Source of the DNA: Botryococcus braunii
Lineage: Eukaryota > Chlorophyta > Trebouxiophyceae
Reading direction: 5' to 3'
Length of the DNA stretch: 64,000 bases
Assembly: GCA_002005505.1 (NCBI GenBank)
Contig: KV908610.1
Location: 77,496 to 141,495, forward strand
The notes under the pieces were generated by a model that had not been told where the DNA came from, ran no database searches, and saw only the letters and a program-made list of their open reading frames with translations. A program made the position numbers and the translations under genes. Positions 1-12,779 of this stretch are shown in pieces; position 1 is the first letter of the stretch; the number at the start of each line of letters is the position of its first letter.

Positions 1-628
1 GATCGTTGGAACACACGGTTGGTCGTTTGAACACCACTTTTGTGAAGAAGAACACATGTAGAAGAAGTTACATATGCACAGCCCATAGGGCATGATCATA
101 TGTCCACAAACACGCTGACAAGCCTTGTGACTCATCACTCGTAACAGCGTCAGAGAATTCGAGCGGGACCTTGTAACCACAGCACGGGGGCGGGGGGGGG
201 TGTATGTGTTTGGATGTTGCAAGAGGGGGGAGGCGGGGGTGGAGGGTACCCGTATTCTCTCCGACATATATATGTCATTGTCAATATCATCTTAAATGGA
301 AGAGTTTCGAACAGACGTGTGGTATCTACCCAAATGTTACATGTCTGTTCGAAAATCCCCTTTTGAGATGATACTGGCGAGGGATCTCCCCCCCCCCCCC
401 CTTTCATGTCAGTCTGCGAGGATTTCAGGTTTGCTTCCTTCTGTGTTCACGCGGTTGATGCTCCAGAGTTCCCTGGCAGTTTCCACTACCCATCAGTAGA
501 GGGGACACCTCACACATGCTAGCTAGAGCTCAAGGGTACCAATGACACGTCAGTCCCCTCGAACATTACTAGCTAGGTCTGGAAACACCTGGTCTCGTTC
601 GACGACAATGTTGAGGTCTTGCGTGGCG

Positions 629-726
629 ATGGTTCCAAGTACTGACAGAACCATGGTTCCAAGTATTGACAGTATCATGGTTCCAAGTATTGACAGTATC
701 ATGTTTCCAAGTACTGACAGTATGAT
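629..726. repeat. 24-bp tandem repeat, 4 units
   Basis: Four consecutive units of the form atggttccaagt-a-y-tgacag-w-a-y-c. The 24-bp period is a multiple of three, so a short plus-strand frame reads as an 8-residue repeat (MVPSIDSI). Nothing else suggests that this is a gene. Confidence 0.8.
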
Positions 727-807
727 CATGAGGCAGCCTCGTTCACTTGCAAAGATCAGGTCGTGACTTTCCGCTTATGCATGACAAAGTTGTCTTCATG
801 ACACGGC

Positions 808-827
808 ATATAATATATATATATACC

Positions 828-873
<46 letters not shown>
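808..873. repeat. (AT)n tract
   Basis: A nearly uninterrupted TA/AT dinucleotide run, broken once by an accggt palindrome near 826. Confidence 0.9.
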
Positions 874-876
<3 letters not shown>

Positions 877-1640
877 AGTTTTGAATCAGCTGTGAAGCTT
901 GTTGGTCTTAAGAATGTTGAGGAAACGTAGGACTAGGGTTTGCGTCAACGCCTGATTTTACTACTCACTGTAATATGATAATCCATGACTATGAGTATCA
1001 TTCATGGAATTGATAAAGCACATGCATGATGCTGGTTCTGTGCATGCAGGCATTTGCTCTGTATTCCCGTCTTGGGCTCGCTGTGTTTCTGATACCAGGC
1101 TTGTGTGGAGTGTGCCTTGCCATAGGTCATGATCATGGCCCATGGGGAGTGACAAATGGTAGGCGTACAGTTCCGACTGGGAGGATGGGTGCTAATGTAG
1201 GTGAAAATTCACTTCCCCGGCCTGTTTAGCACTGGGTTCTCAAGACCCTGTGCCTGTTGAAGGGGGTCACTCATGTTGCAGCCAGATATCTGATCATTCA
1301 CTGCCTGTACATGTGCATGCGCAGCACCGGCATCATAGACACACATCGAGCCCACTCTCTGTCTCTCTCGTTAAAACAATGAAAAGGTTTCTGCATCTCT
1401 TATTGGCTGAAAAGGATACTGGTGATAGATCAAACGCAAGAGTTGGCTGGCAAAGCCCCGAACCCATGGATCCTCCTGCAAACGCCCGGTTTAATTACAC
1501 TTCTAAATGTCATCATCAATATCAAACTAGTGCGCTTAGCAAATCCAGTAGTATAGTAAACCACATTGAACAAACATTCCGAAAGAGTTGAATTAGCACC
1601 TTCAGGATCTTATAATTATTGACTCCTGAGATCCACACAA

Positions 1641-1942
1641 ACAGGGCTCAAATGAAGACCGCAAAGCAGATCTGGATGGCATTTTGACAGTTACACTAAT
1701 GCTTAAATCGATATTAAAACAACTCAATCACTGGTACCACCACCACCACCAGCTCGCCGTTGTCGTGGGCCCACGACTGAGTCCTCAACAAGGACAATTG
1801 AAACACGAGAATGACTCAAAGTGATAAAGGCAGTTCCCTTTGTTCTAAATTGAATGTATCTTGAAGCAGAAAGGACCGTAAAGCCTGAGCTGCATATGAT
1901 CTAGGGGTCAAGACTCCGTCTGGCATGCATCAAAGACAAACG

Positions 1943-1978
<36 letters not shown>

Positions 1979-3316
1979 CATTATATAATGAAATTGGCTC
2001 AGTTATCCTCAATCCCAGAAGCAACCACCTGGCCAATGTTGGACTTGCCTTTCCTATTGTATTTTGCACTTATGACCAAGGGAAACCAGGATAAACATAC
2101 ATCAGATAATAGAAGGTTGATATAAAGTCCAGTTTAAAGGACTTCAGACCTCTTACATCATAGAGGCTCTCACTCTGTACCAGCTCTCTTGTCACTCTAT
2201 CCCATGTGCATCCACAATATTCTCCTGACGAAATCACTTGAGGATCCCGAACACTATGTTATAGCATAGCTTTTATGGTTTAATGTCCAAGCAAAACAGA
2301 ACCACTGTGTGCCAGCCATCTAACGAATCAGCATAATTGAAAAACTCCATGAAGTCTTTGCCAGATTGCAGTAGACTAGCGCCTTGCACATCCCATCAAT
2401 GAACACACTGAGAATCGCAGGATTCCGTACCTTCGAGCATGCATATGCATATAACTGGAGCTTTAGATATCAAGCAATTGTACCTAACAGCAGCGCACAC
2501 AACGGACCCTATGTTATTGCTGTCATGGGCCCTGGATGATCGATGTAGTCCCAACCCTGTCATGAGGTCCCGATTAGTCCCAACCCTCTCATGAGGTCCC
2601 GATTAGTCCCAATCCTCTCATGAGGTCCCGATTAGTCCCAATCCTCTCATGAGGTCCCGATTAGTCCCAACCCTCTCATGAGGTCCCGATTAGTCCCAAT
2701 CCTCTCATGAGGTCCCGATTAGTCCAATCCTCTCATGAGGTCCCGATTGGTCCCAATTTTCTCATGAGGTCCCGATCAGTCCCAATCCTCTCATGAGGTC
2801 CCGATTAGTCCCAATCCTCTCATGAGGTCCCGATTAGTCCCAATCCTCTCATGAGGTCCCGGTTAGTCCCAACCCTGTCATGAGGTCCCGACTAGTCCCA
2901 ATCCTCTCATGAGTCCGAAACATTACAGATGACCCCTATCTAATCCCATCGTTCCCGCTCCAAACTTGTCTTTCAGGATTCGCCCTCACAAATCTGTCCT
3001 CGACCCTTACAAGTGTCGTTCGTGTTATCTTATGTCGTGTCAGTGACGTCCTTTCGGTTTCCCGCACTGCCCGACTATTGCCCTACGTAATGCCCTTGTA
3101 GATGTGCATCGCCATATGGTGATTAGGAACCATCTCAAAGGACCTTCAAGGGACACTGGATTGGGATCCTCCGATAAAATCATATTTGGGATACGTCCCA
3201 TATAGCCAGATACAATCCAATAGTCAAATTTGGGATACGTAGATGTAATGATCACATCAAGCCTTCTTCTACTGCAGTCCCTCAAGCTTTATGGCCCGCT
3301 TGCTTATGCTAAGGCC
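1641..3316. other. 3' flank of gene A, duplicated downstream of gene B
   Basis: Non-coding sequence downstream of the gene A stop codon. It matches 11455-12779 (3' flank of gene B) over nearly its whole length, so it belongs to the duplicated unit. Compared with the B copy it carries an (AT)n expansion inside a gcaacat...atgttgc inverted repeat (1942-1980) and an expanded 29-bp minisatellite (2547-2915). Confidence 0.75.
2547..2915. repeat. 29-bp minisatellite, about 13 units
   Basis: About thirteen copies of a 29-bp unit (core agtcccaaycctctcatgag followed by gtcccgatt), one of them 28 bp. The paralogous site downstream of gene B (12317-12365) has only two copies, corresponding to the last two of this array. 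Confidence 0.9.
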
Positions 3317-5508
3317 TCAACCATTAAAGGCTCCCATACACATACCAAAGTTTATATAGGTACAAAGTTGAGTAAGATCTGTCAAGAGCTGATTACATTC
3401 GACAGGATTCACCCGTACCGTGCTGATAGTCTGAGGAGAAGTTCCAGCTTCACATTGTAGCAGTGCCCCCAGTGGCTGGAAGCCTTGCTGTAGAAGTAGG
3501 GGGCTGTTCATCACACCAATATATTGTAGAAGACCTTCGGGCCAGACTTTTAAGCCAGAAAGCGATGTGAGCTGGGTGTTTCCTCGTTGGCCGATAATTA
3601 GCGTAGCGGGAGCACAGACCACATTTGACAGGAACGACAGGTCTGAAGTACTGAGATATGATACAATGATACTGTCCCTAACATACACCATATTTCTTGG
3701 AAAACCATTGAAAGAGTAGCTAAGCGGACCTTGCGGTTGACCACTTACAAACATACCGTCTCCTGTGGCATACAACAGATTGGGGAAAGTGTCAGCTATA
3801 TTGAGTACCGTGCCAGTGGGGGGCGATGAAAAACCAAGGAAGGATGGGGGCTCCAGGTTGAACGAGCCTGCACATCCCCAGAGTCTACATACTTCAAGCC
3901 CTGAGAGTGCCGATGGAGGCACACATTTACCTTCACCGTTTACCAGCCATGTGCCTGCCTAATGTAGAATGAGAAAAGTTGATAGGACATTCCTTAGACA
4001 GATAGGACTGGGCTTGTAGTGGACAAAAGCCCCAACCATTGACTGAGATGCCTGCTCATCTGCTTGCTGCGCTCATCTGAATGCATGTGAGTATGTGACA
4101 AACTAAGCAAATCTTGGGGGAAAGAAGTTGTGTCCTGAAACATGCATGACAAACCTTGCAGTAGCCAGGTCGTTCTTCGAAGTGTCAAACGGGTGGACTT
4201 GGGAATACAAACAAAGATCGGTGTGTGACATCGCATGGTAGCTCTGTCACGCGATTATATCAGAACCAAAACATCTACCTCAATCATGCTAGAAGATATG
4301 TATGTTAAACGGCTTACGATGGACTTCAGGCTTGCCCACGGAATAAAGAGCAGCCCTTGCAAAATGGCGGGACGTACTCAATGCTATAATGTTGCCAATC
4401 CCAATGGCGGCAAAGTATTTCTGGAAGTCAGGTGTTACGTACTGAGAAGCGTCAAGGTTCTGCACATTTGCTGCAAAAATGTAAACATCCGCGCCGAGAA
4501 CCGTGCAGTTAGTACCACCAAAAACGTTCGATGTGCAGTTGCCCAATCGCACATTCAAATTATTTCCTTCAAATACCGCACAGGTCCCATCTCCCCTGTC
4601 TATCACTGAGAGAGTTGCATCGAGCGGATTACAATCTGCAAGCACACCTCAGCAGTGTTTAGAATCCATTCTTGCCAACGATGCCGGAAACCTCTACACA
4701 CTCGGGGCGTTAGCTGATACATGTTAGCACCCCGCCACTCTCAGCACATGCAGCCAGTTGGCGAATCTCAGCCCTCTAGGACTGTACCTGAAACAAGCTT
4801 AAGCTGAAACAAGCTTAAGTAAATGGAAATAAGCTTATTTCCATTTACCCACGTGCAGGAGGTTACAAGCCACAGAGTTCGTGCCTTTTGTCTTCTGTGC
4901 CTCGATTTCGGGCTTGTTATGCACATGGAGAGTCGCAATCAGCTTGCAACACCCCCTACAGTTTATGGACCATCATCGTAACAATGCAATGATGCCCTAG
5001 CTAGGGGCCACCATCATACCAATGTGACTTCCGGCATACTATGTGCAGCACAATCCTACATAGGAAACCAACATCAAATATTGTGAACCACCAACATGCC
5101 ATGTGAACCTGTATTTGTTTTGGATTAACTTACAAAGTGCATGGCCATCTCCAGTTCTTTGAAAACACAGAATGCTGGCTCTTCACTTGTGGACACATAA
5201 TCAAGGGGGTTTGCCCTTATTGCTAAGCATGGAAGGCAAAGAGCAGAAATAAAAACCCTCATATACACAGAGCGCCTCAGGCGATCGTGGCACTTTCAGC
5301 AACCTTTATAAAAAGCATTGCCAGTGCACATGCAAGCTTATTCATCTCCTGGAGAGGTAAACACCAGCCCCAACAGAAGACAGCCTCAGCAGGGCACAGG
5401 CGAGGCCAAGCAATAGCACAAGCAGAAGGCATTGACTGTCTCCACCAATCCCTCACCACTAACTCCAAGGGAGGGGGGAGAGGATCAAGGTAATGTAATG
5501 GCAGCTAC

Positions 5509-6049
5509 CTGCAGGAGGTAAGTTCGCAAATTGTTCGGGTGGGCATGTAATTGGAGGCGGCGGAGGAGAGGGTGCCGGAGGAGGTGGGGACGGCTCAGGA
5601 GGAGGTGGGGGTGATGGTGGTGGTGGCAGAGGAGGTGGGGGTGAGGGTGATGGTGGAGGAGGTGGCGGCGATGGGGACGGAGGAGGAGGTGGTGGCGGCG
5701 ATGGAGGTGGTGGGGATGGTCGGGGCGGAGGAGGAGGAGGTGGCGGCGGTGGGGACGGGCGAGGTGGCGAAGGAGGAGGTGGTGGGGGAGGGGGTGGGGC
5801 CGGTGGGGATGGGGGAGGTGGCGAAGGAGGAGGTGGTGGGGGAGGGGGTGGGGCCGGTGGGGATGGGGGAGGAGGTGAAGGAGGCGGTGGTGGGGGAGGG
5901 GGTGGGGATGGGGGAGGAGGTGAAGGAGGCGGTGGTGGAGGGGGAAGGGGCGGGGGCGGCTTTGGAGCAGCTTGTGGGGGCGGAGGTGGAGGTGATGCAC
6001 AGGAAGGGCATAGGCCTGTATTTGCAAATGCGCAGTACCTGTTCCAGCA
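5509..6049 (-). CDS. Gene A exon 7: Cys lead and poly-Pro linker
   Basis: Starts at CACACAG/TGCTGG with C-W-N-R-Y-C and TGLCPSC, then about 145 residues of PPPPSPPPP-type sequence, and ends ITCPPEQ...PPA before a phase-1 donor GTAGCT. The matching gene B exon is 412 bp. The extra 129 bp here are internal duplications of Pro codons, so linker length is still changing. Hydroxylation and O-glycosylation of the Pro residues would be expected in a green alga but are inferred. Confidence 0.8.
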
Positions 6050-6731
6050 CTGTGTGTGCAAAAAGGACCGACTGCAATCTTCAGTCATAAGGAAAAGGCT
6101 TCAACTAACCATGTGGCAATGAAACCTTGGAACCCTTAGCACCTTCACACTAAGACAAGCAACACACGTGTGCTCCTTCACAAAGGATGCCGAGGTACTA
6201 ACACCCTGAAAAAAGACATTCTGATGAACACAATGGCTATTTCGAGGTCTTGACACAAGAAGCACCGAAACAAGATCGGGAAGGAAGCAGAATGGGGACG
6301 ATGCCAAGGAGATAGATAGAAAGAGAGGAAGCAAGGGCAAGAAGGGGAGGGACAAGACTGTGACACATAAGGGGCCAGTAAAGCTGCATGTGGATTGTCT
6401 GTGGCCTAAGGCCTCAGCAGTTGCAAGCAATCCAGTTTGTCCAAAATATTGCTTGGGAAGCCATTCCTTGAAACTTGGCAGGAGTCACTGCAACTGCAAC
6501 TGCATCTTCGATAGTGAATGCCTGTCCCTTTGCAAGCACGAGCATCAAGAAAATGATAGACATACATTGCTGGGCCGTTGTTGTTTGTTGCTGGGAAGAA
6601 CCTTACACTGATGTTACATCCGATAACATACTACAAAAGGCCGTCCAGAAACTAACACAGTTCTTACGTCCAAGAAATTACAATGACATACATCCAAGAA
6701 ATTTGCATCGATGGTACATCAAGAAACTTAC

Positions 6732-7165
6732 ATTGATAGGACATCCAGGCGTCGAGATGGAAACGCCTGACAGCTGGGGGCTGGCAGTACCACTGGGGCA
6801 GCCAGCCATGACACGGATCTGCTGTATAGAAGAAGGGTCTGTGAGGGAGTTGTTAACCGCTCTGAATGTAACTCCTGGCGAGAAGGTAGGGTAGGACAGC
6901 TTCTGGAGGCCCAGGAAGCTGGACAGCTGGCGGTTTCCAACAATGTTTACAAAGCCTGGAGGGCAAACCAGCCCCTGGAACGACAGCAAATTTTGCATTG
7001 CTGTGTTCTGAAGAATCAGTGAGCCCAGAACCCCTCCCCCACTGTGAAATCCTGTGTTTGGCGGATGTTGATGAGGCCTGGTAGCGCCAGCAATGCCGGG
7101 GCTGCTGGTGCAATATTTGGGTTGGCACTGCATCCGTTACATTCGGAAACCACCAGGGCTCCTAC
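6732..7165 (-). pseudogene. Gene A exon 6 (second M2 module) with 1-bp deletion
   Basis: The B counterpart (16016-16450) is 435 bp and open from VGALVVSECNGC to the Cys just before its GTAAGT donor. Here the exon is 434 bp: the plus strand reads cccccactgtgaaat where B reads cccccactcgtgaaat. The frame changes after QTQDF and meets TGA at 7016-7018. Beyond the deletion the original frame stays open to the donor with few differences from B, so the lesion looks recent. Confidence 0.85.
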
Positions 7166-7390
7166 CTGCAGAGGAAATGTCGTTCTTGAGAATTTGAAAA
7201 CTTAAGGAGCAGCAACGTAGGACCTACCGTGCCTTTTCTGGTGATAAAAACATATGCAAGCGCAGCAAATGAGCTCTGTTATATATACACTGAGGTGGCC
7301 ACATGGGCCCATGGGCCTACAAACTTTCAGATTCAATTTCATCTTCTCCCCCACCCCCAACCATCCCCACATGCTCTCTGCCATCCACAC

Positions 7391-7392
<2 letters not shown>

Positions 7393-7465
<73 letters not shown>
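7393..7465. repeat. (CA)n in intron 5 of gene A
   Basis: A CA dinucleotide run interrupted once by cagaca, inside the intron 7166-7653. The B intron at the same place has only a short (CA) run (about 16650-16666), so it is variable between the copies. Confidence 0.9.
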
Positions 7466-7467
<2 letters not shown>

Positions 7468-10400
7468 TGCAAGCATAACACACACATTTATCTCCACTAC
7501 TTCCTTTCCCTGGAGCTGCAAAGGGAAGTGGTGTGGCTCTGCTTTTCCTTATATTAGAAAAGAATGGGCAAGTGCGGTATACGTCAGCCGATACTCGCAG
7601 TAAGACACGAAAGGCCCTGGAAAATTGTAGTGAGAATAAAGCAACTCACGCACCTGGGTCAGACTTCTAAAGAAGTCGGGTTGGATGTACTGCGGAACTG
7701 GCACACTGAGTTTATGGTCGACGTATATGGTGAGGGGTTGCGCGATTATGCTAGCACTTCCAATGCCCATGCCGGTCAACCATGTCTGCATTTGCTGTAC
7801 GTAAGGGGTGGCTGCAGAGCGGCGACTGAAGACAAGAACCACGGATGCTTGTATAGTGTCACAGACTTTACCAAACAGGGAGGAGGTGCAACTCACAAGC
7901 CTGGCGGTGGATCCAGACTGAAACGAGGCAGTACAAGTACCATCGCCATTGTCAATCACATAGATAAGAGTCGACTGCGTGAGGCTGCCGCACACTGCAT
8001 CAGAAAGGCATTCTGTCAGAGAACATATGCGCAGTCACTGTTCAAGACCTGAAGTCAGGAGGCATTTGCCCAAGCACTGATTAAGTAATGAAATTTTGCT
8101 CGGGGCCCTCTTTGAAACGCAAAGGGCTTTTTGGTATGCTACCTCACCTCCCTGACTCTTGTGCAGCAGAAACCTTCATCCCTCGCACTAACCATTGTGT
8201 GAGACTCATGTGTTTCAACCTGAGCCAAAAACGAGCTCCGGACCCTTGCAGCACTTGCATTCCCAGAAAGGACGCCAGAACGAGGGGCAAGCGCAAGCAG
8301 ATGGGAATATTTGACTCATGTGCTCATAATATGAACCCAAAAGAAATTTCCTGAACACCGCAAGCATTTGCATTCCCGGAAGACCACCAGAACAAGGGGC
8401 ATGCGGGAGCAGACCAGAACACATACTCGGGCAATCTAAAGAGGGAGTGGAACCCCTCTCACACTCCACTAAGTGAATCCTGCGGGGCAGGACTCTTACC
8501 AACTCCCTGGAACGGAGTCCGCGCCACGCAAGATGCTGGCGGAGGAGGTGCAGGGGTTGGTGGGGGGCTGCAAGCAGCGCAAGCCCCCGTCCTGACGTAA
8601 GAACAGTACTGAGGCCAGCACTGCAACCCAGCAAATTTTTTTAATGTGTGCATCTCTGGGCAGGAGGGAGAGAGGACACATGTCTGTGACTCCTGGACGA
8701 AACGGATTCACTTCTCTATAACGAGGGAAGAGTTGCAATCAGTCATGTGATTGACAGATACAGCTCTGCCTCGTGATGGAAGACTGAAAATCTTTATTAT
8801 GATGGATCAGGAAGGATTCTATGCTTAGGTAGAACAGGCATGATCGTGTCTTGCGATGATACACACGTATTGGGTGTTAAAGAAAAAGCAAGTTAGCAGA
8901 CTGCCAAAGGTCAACATGACGCAGCACGTGGTGTACCATCGTGCAATAAAATAAAGCCCATTTAGAGCCCAAACATAAATAAGTAACTTGTTCTAAACGG
9001 GCTTTAATGGGCAATCCAAGACCTGCTGATGACGACACAGCAGCTGGTGTACAAGACAGAGTGAGCAAGCGAGGACTCATCCCTTGCAAAACCTGAACTG
9101 CTTCATCATTGTAACGCACTGGATTTTAATGCACCCATTTAATGAGCCATTCCTCATTTTGGCCACAAGCCAGGGCCCTTCTTTTTAAGAGTAAAGTAGG
9201 GGAGGACAACAAAAGGCAACAGAACCCGAAGCTATCATGCTTGGAGGCAAAGAAGCTTGTTTGATGGAAAAATCAGAGACTCCGGAGTGTGGCGCACAGA
9301 AGAGAGGCACTGTGTAGTCTGAATGGCTATCTGGGATGTCAGAGGACTGACGCTCCCTGGAGTGAGGCATCCTGCAAGCGGCAGCAGTGCCGATACCGAG
9401 GATGGAGAGGTCAAGAGGGGATTCCTCTGGATCTGCACAGTGGGACCTGGCCTCAGGGTGGTGTTCAGCTGAACCAAACCATTGAGATAAGTGAGCTGGC
9501 GGTTGTCTAGGATAATGAGAAGCCCCGGCGAGCAGAGAAGGTTTGGCAGGGTCGGCACAAAGGTCGGAAAGGCAGTCCCTTGCACAATAACTGAAGTTGG
9601 TCCCGAGTTCCTTGTAGCCCAGTTCCAGAACTGGCGCATCCTGGTCAATCCTGGCAGGGAAACCAAGGCTGATGGTCCGGTGGGTCTGGTGTTGGGAGAA
9701 GTCACACAATTTTGACATTCCAGGACGACGATTGCAGACGCAAGGGTCAGGCTGCTGAAAAAGTTAGGACTTATAGATGGTGGGATAGGAAGTGGTGTGT
9801 GGTCCACGTAGACTGTCAAGGAACCAGTTAAGGCCTGAATGTTACCGACCCCCAACTTAGACAGCCACAGTTGGATGTTGTTTGTGGTGAACGGGGCAGA
9901 GACCCGTCGGATTTGGACCAGCACAGTCGACATGTATAGAAAAGTGCAGGTTTTCCCGTAAAGGTATTGAATGGGACTGGACGGAGTTAGGCTGCCTGAT
10001 TTGGTGGTACTGCCTATTATTGCCACATAATTTGCTGTGCTGTCACCATTGTCCCGCAACGTCAGACTGTCTTGGACTGTTGCAGGATCTGCAGTACTAT
10101 TGCACCCTACATCCGGATCCAAGGGGAAGCTGGGTTACAAATACATATTGCAGCTCGCTCATAAACATATTCCCATAGTGCAAGCAGTGCTGTTCCACCC
10201 TACTTCCATATTACCCCAAAACAATAAGATTGTCCGTGTCAAACATGGCCAGGAAGAGACAGCTTGACCGAAAGCGTCACATTTCAGCCCCATGTCATAT
10301 CTCGCAAGCACATGCAGTCCCTATAAGCGTAGAATTCCATGTTGTTAAGGGCCCTGAGCTAGTTCGAGGCAGCAGCGCGACAGTGCTGACCACGATACAA

Positions 10401-11159
10401 ACATATCATTGTTTGGACAGACTTACATTCAGATACCGGTATTGATCCTATGACTCCAAGTGGAGACGTACATATCCTGTGCAGGCACTTGGATGTGTCA
10501 GGAGTTCTTGAGACGATGCACTATGGCACAGGTTGTAGTCCGACGAGCAACGTCGACGTGCTAGATTATTAGCGTGCATGCTCATCAAAAAATTTGTTCA
10601 TGCGGTTGGGTTACTTACGACGCAGAGGCCGTTTGCGCAACTTGTAGCCCGTCATAGCTATCGAGAGTTTGTGGCGCAGACATGGCAAATGAGTCAGCAG
10701 TTGGCATCATTTCAGCATAAATCCCTTTTTGAAAAGCCGCAAGAAGCCATACCAGCTGTATTAGCCAAGGGACCTGTGAGAGGAACACAGGAATGGCACC
10801 AGTCCGTCACAGGGTCAGCAGAACACCTCGGTGGACCCCATCCACACTTTCCCAAACAATTTCTAAACTTTCCAGACAACAAATAATTGGTTTACAACAA
10901 TTCAACCCAGCACAGTCATGAGCGCACCTTGTGCAAGCGAGGTACTCTCCACATCCTTCACCGTCCGAGGATACGCCCAGGGTCTTACACCATAACTCAA
11001 AGCAACACCAAGAGACTCATAAGTCGACTTTGTGAATTCTTGTTTAACGGTGGAAACCTGCGTGATTAATTGTGGGTTCATCGACATGGCTTCCCCTTGA
11101 GAAAGGCCCAGGATGTACTGAGAGACAGCATGTAATGAGGAAGAATGGAACCGAAAATC

Positions 11160-11457
11160 TGAATCCAGGGCCTGGCTTAAGGTAGTACCGACGAAAGGAA
11201 TGAAATTTTCATCATGAAAGGCCCTATATCTGTCAACGGGTACCGTACCCAACATGTCAGTTCGCCTGAATTGGAATCCTTTTGGGATAGGGCGGCGGTG
11301 ACGAAGGAGGCCTAGGGGGATCTATATGGGAAGGGAGAAAGATGACGTTTAGACACAGTTGGAATGTGCACCTAGTATTCTTGTGTTTGTAAAACTGTAT
11401 GCATGTACGTACTACATGTTACACAAAGTGAGTAGCGTTCAGTAGCGTTCAAGGTAT
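11160..11457 (-). repeat. About 300-bp block shared with the upstream region of gene D
   Basis: Strong similarity to 35260-35560 in the same orientation and in the same place, upstream of the first recognised exon of a family gene. On the minus strand it contains a pyrimidine tract plus CATATAG followed by Pro codons (PPRPPSSPPPYP), which looks like a decayed Pro-linker exon with its acceptor. It could be an old exon relic, a shared promoter or 5' region, or a dispersed repeat. Confidence 0.65.
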
Positions 11458-12316
11458 GAAGACCGCGAAGCAGATGTGGATGGCATTTGGACAGTTACAC
11501 TAATACTTAAATCGATGCTGCAACAACTCCATCACTGGTACCACCACCAGCTCGCCGCTGTCGTAGGCCCACAACTGCGTTCTCAACAAGGACAATTGAA
11601 ACACGAGAATGACTCAAAGTGATAAAGGCAATTCCCTTTGTTCTAAATTGAATCTATCTTGAAGCCGAAAGAACCGTAAAACCTGAACTGCATATGATCT
11701 CGGGGTCAAGACACCTTTTGGCATGCATCAAGGACAAACGCAACATATAATGAAAGTGGCTCACTTATCCTCAATCCCAGAGCAACCACCTGGCCAATGT
11801 TGGACTTGCCTTTCCTATTGTATTTTGCACTTATGACCAAGGGAAACCAGAATAAAGATACATCGGATAATAGAAAGTTGATATAAAGTCCAGTTTAAAG
11901 GACTTCAGACCCCTGACATCATAGAGGCTCTCACTCTGTGCCAGCTCTCTTGTCACTCTATCCGTGCCCATCAACAAAACTCTCCTGACGATATCACTTG
12001 AGGATGCCAAAACCTATGTCATAACATAGCTTTTTAAGGTTTAATGACCAAGCAAAACAGAACCACTGTGTGCCAGCCATCCAACGAATCAGCATAATTG
12101 AAACACTCCATGAAGTTTTTGCCAGATTGCAGTAGACTAGCGCCTTGCACATCCCATCAATGAACACACTAAGAATCGCAGGATCCTGTACGTCCGTGCA
12201 TGCATATGCATATAACACCACATGTAGCTTTAGATATCAAGCAATTGTATCTAACAGCAGCGCATACAACGGACCCCTATGTTGTTGCTGTCATGGGCCC
12301 GGGATGATCGATGTAG

Positions 12317-12365
12317 TCCCAACCCTGTCATGAGGTCCCGACTAGTCCCAATCCTCTCATGAGTC
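12317..12365. repeat. 29-bp repeat, two copies (gene B side)
   Basis: Two units orthologous to the 13-unit array at 2547-2915. Flanking sequence is collinear on both sides, so the difference is array expansion or contraction after duplication. Confidence 0.85.
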
Positions 12366-12779
12366 CTAATCATTACAGATGACCCCTATCCAATCCCATC
12401 AGTCCCGCTCCAAACTTGTCTTTAAGAATTCGCCCTCACAAATCTGTCCTCGACCCTTACACGCGTTGTTTGTGTTATCTTAGTAAGATTCTTACATAGT
12501 GTCAGTGACGTCCTTTCGGTTTCCCGCATTGCCCGACTATTGCCCTACCTAATGCCCTTGTAGATGTGCATGGCCATATGATGATTAGGAACCATCTCAA
12601 GGGACCTTCAAGGGACACTAAATTGGGATCCTTCGATAGAAACATATTTGGGATACGTCCCATGTAGGCAGATACAACCCAACCAGTCAAATCTGGGATA
12701 CGTAGATGTAATTATCACATCAAGCCTTCTTCTATTGCAGTCCCTCAAGCTTTCTGGCCCGCTTGCTTATACTAAGGCC

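Larger units (their letters stand above)
1..1640. other. Left flank, no gene recognised
   Basis: I see no convincing coding region here. The stretch holds a G-run/C-run segment near 185-240 and 389-402, an imperfect inverted repeat around 308-352 (cgaacagac / gtctgttcg), a four-unit 24-bp repeat (629-726) and an AT tract (about 808-873). Short open frames on both strands lack codon or family support. The similarity between units A and B begins just to the right, at about 1645. Confidence 0.6.
3317..10773 (-). pseudogene. Gene A: nine-exon modular Cys/Pro-rich secreted protein, frameshifted in exon 6
   Basis: Exons in transcription order: 10619-10773, 10427-10476, 9298-10106, 8500-8620, 7654-7994, 6732-7165, 5509-6049, 4378-4635, 3317-3954 (stop TGA at 3317-3319). 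All have GT/AG borders and compatible phases. Layout: hydrophobic N-terminus; a first M1-M2 pair in one exon; a short CW-x2-YC Pro linker; a second M1-M2 pair; a long CW-x2-YC plus poly-Pro linker (180 codons); a third M1; a terminal M2. One base is missing between 7043 and 7044 relative to gene B, giving a stop at 7016-7018 inside the second M2. Without that deletion the model is 1116 codons. No ATG lies in the first exon, which opens at an acceptor-like CTCACAG, so an upstream initiating exon is probable but not identified. I call it a pseudogene, but a sequencing error or an allele is possible. Function is unknown; an extracellular role is inferred. Confidence 0.72.
10774..12779. other. Spacer between genes B and A
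   Basis: Contains the 5' flank of gene A (10774-11135, shared with 19942-20310 upstream of B), a block at 11160-11457 that recurs upstream of gene D (35260-35560), and the 3' flank of gene B (11455-12779). An open minus-strand frame at 10902-11255 is partly shared by the upstream regions of A, B and relic F, but shows no splice-compatible link to the first recognised exon. The missing start codon of gene A should lie here. Confidence 0.6.

Noticed and set aside
542..766. Plus-strand frame with 8-residue repeats (VPSIDSIM)
   Set aside because: Explained by the 24-bp tandem repeat; no other coding evidence.
5459..6088. Classification as a pherophorin
   Set aside because: The Pro-rich linkers look similar, but the flanking M1 and M2 modules do not show the Cys pattern I associate with pherophorin domains.
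5551..6090. Plus-strand Val/Glu/Gly-rich frame opposite gene A exon 7
   Set aside because: Another complement of Pro codons. The same shadow appears over gene B exon 7.
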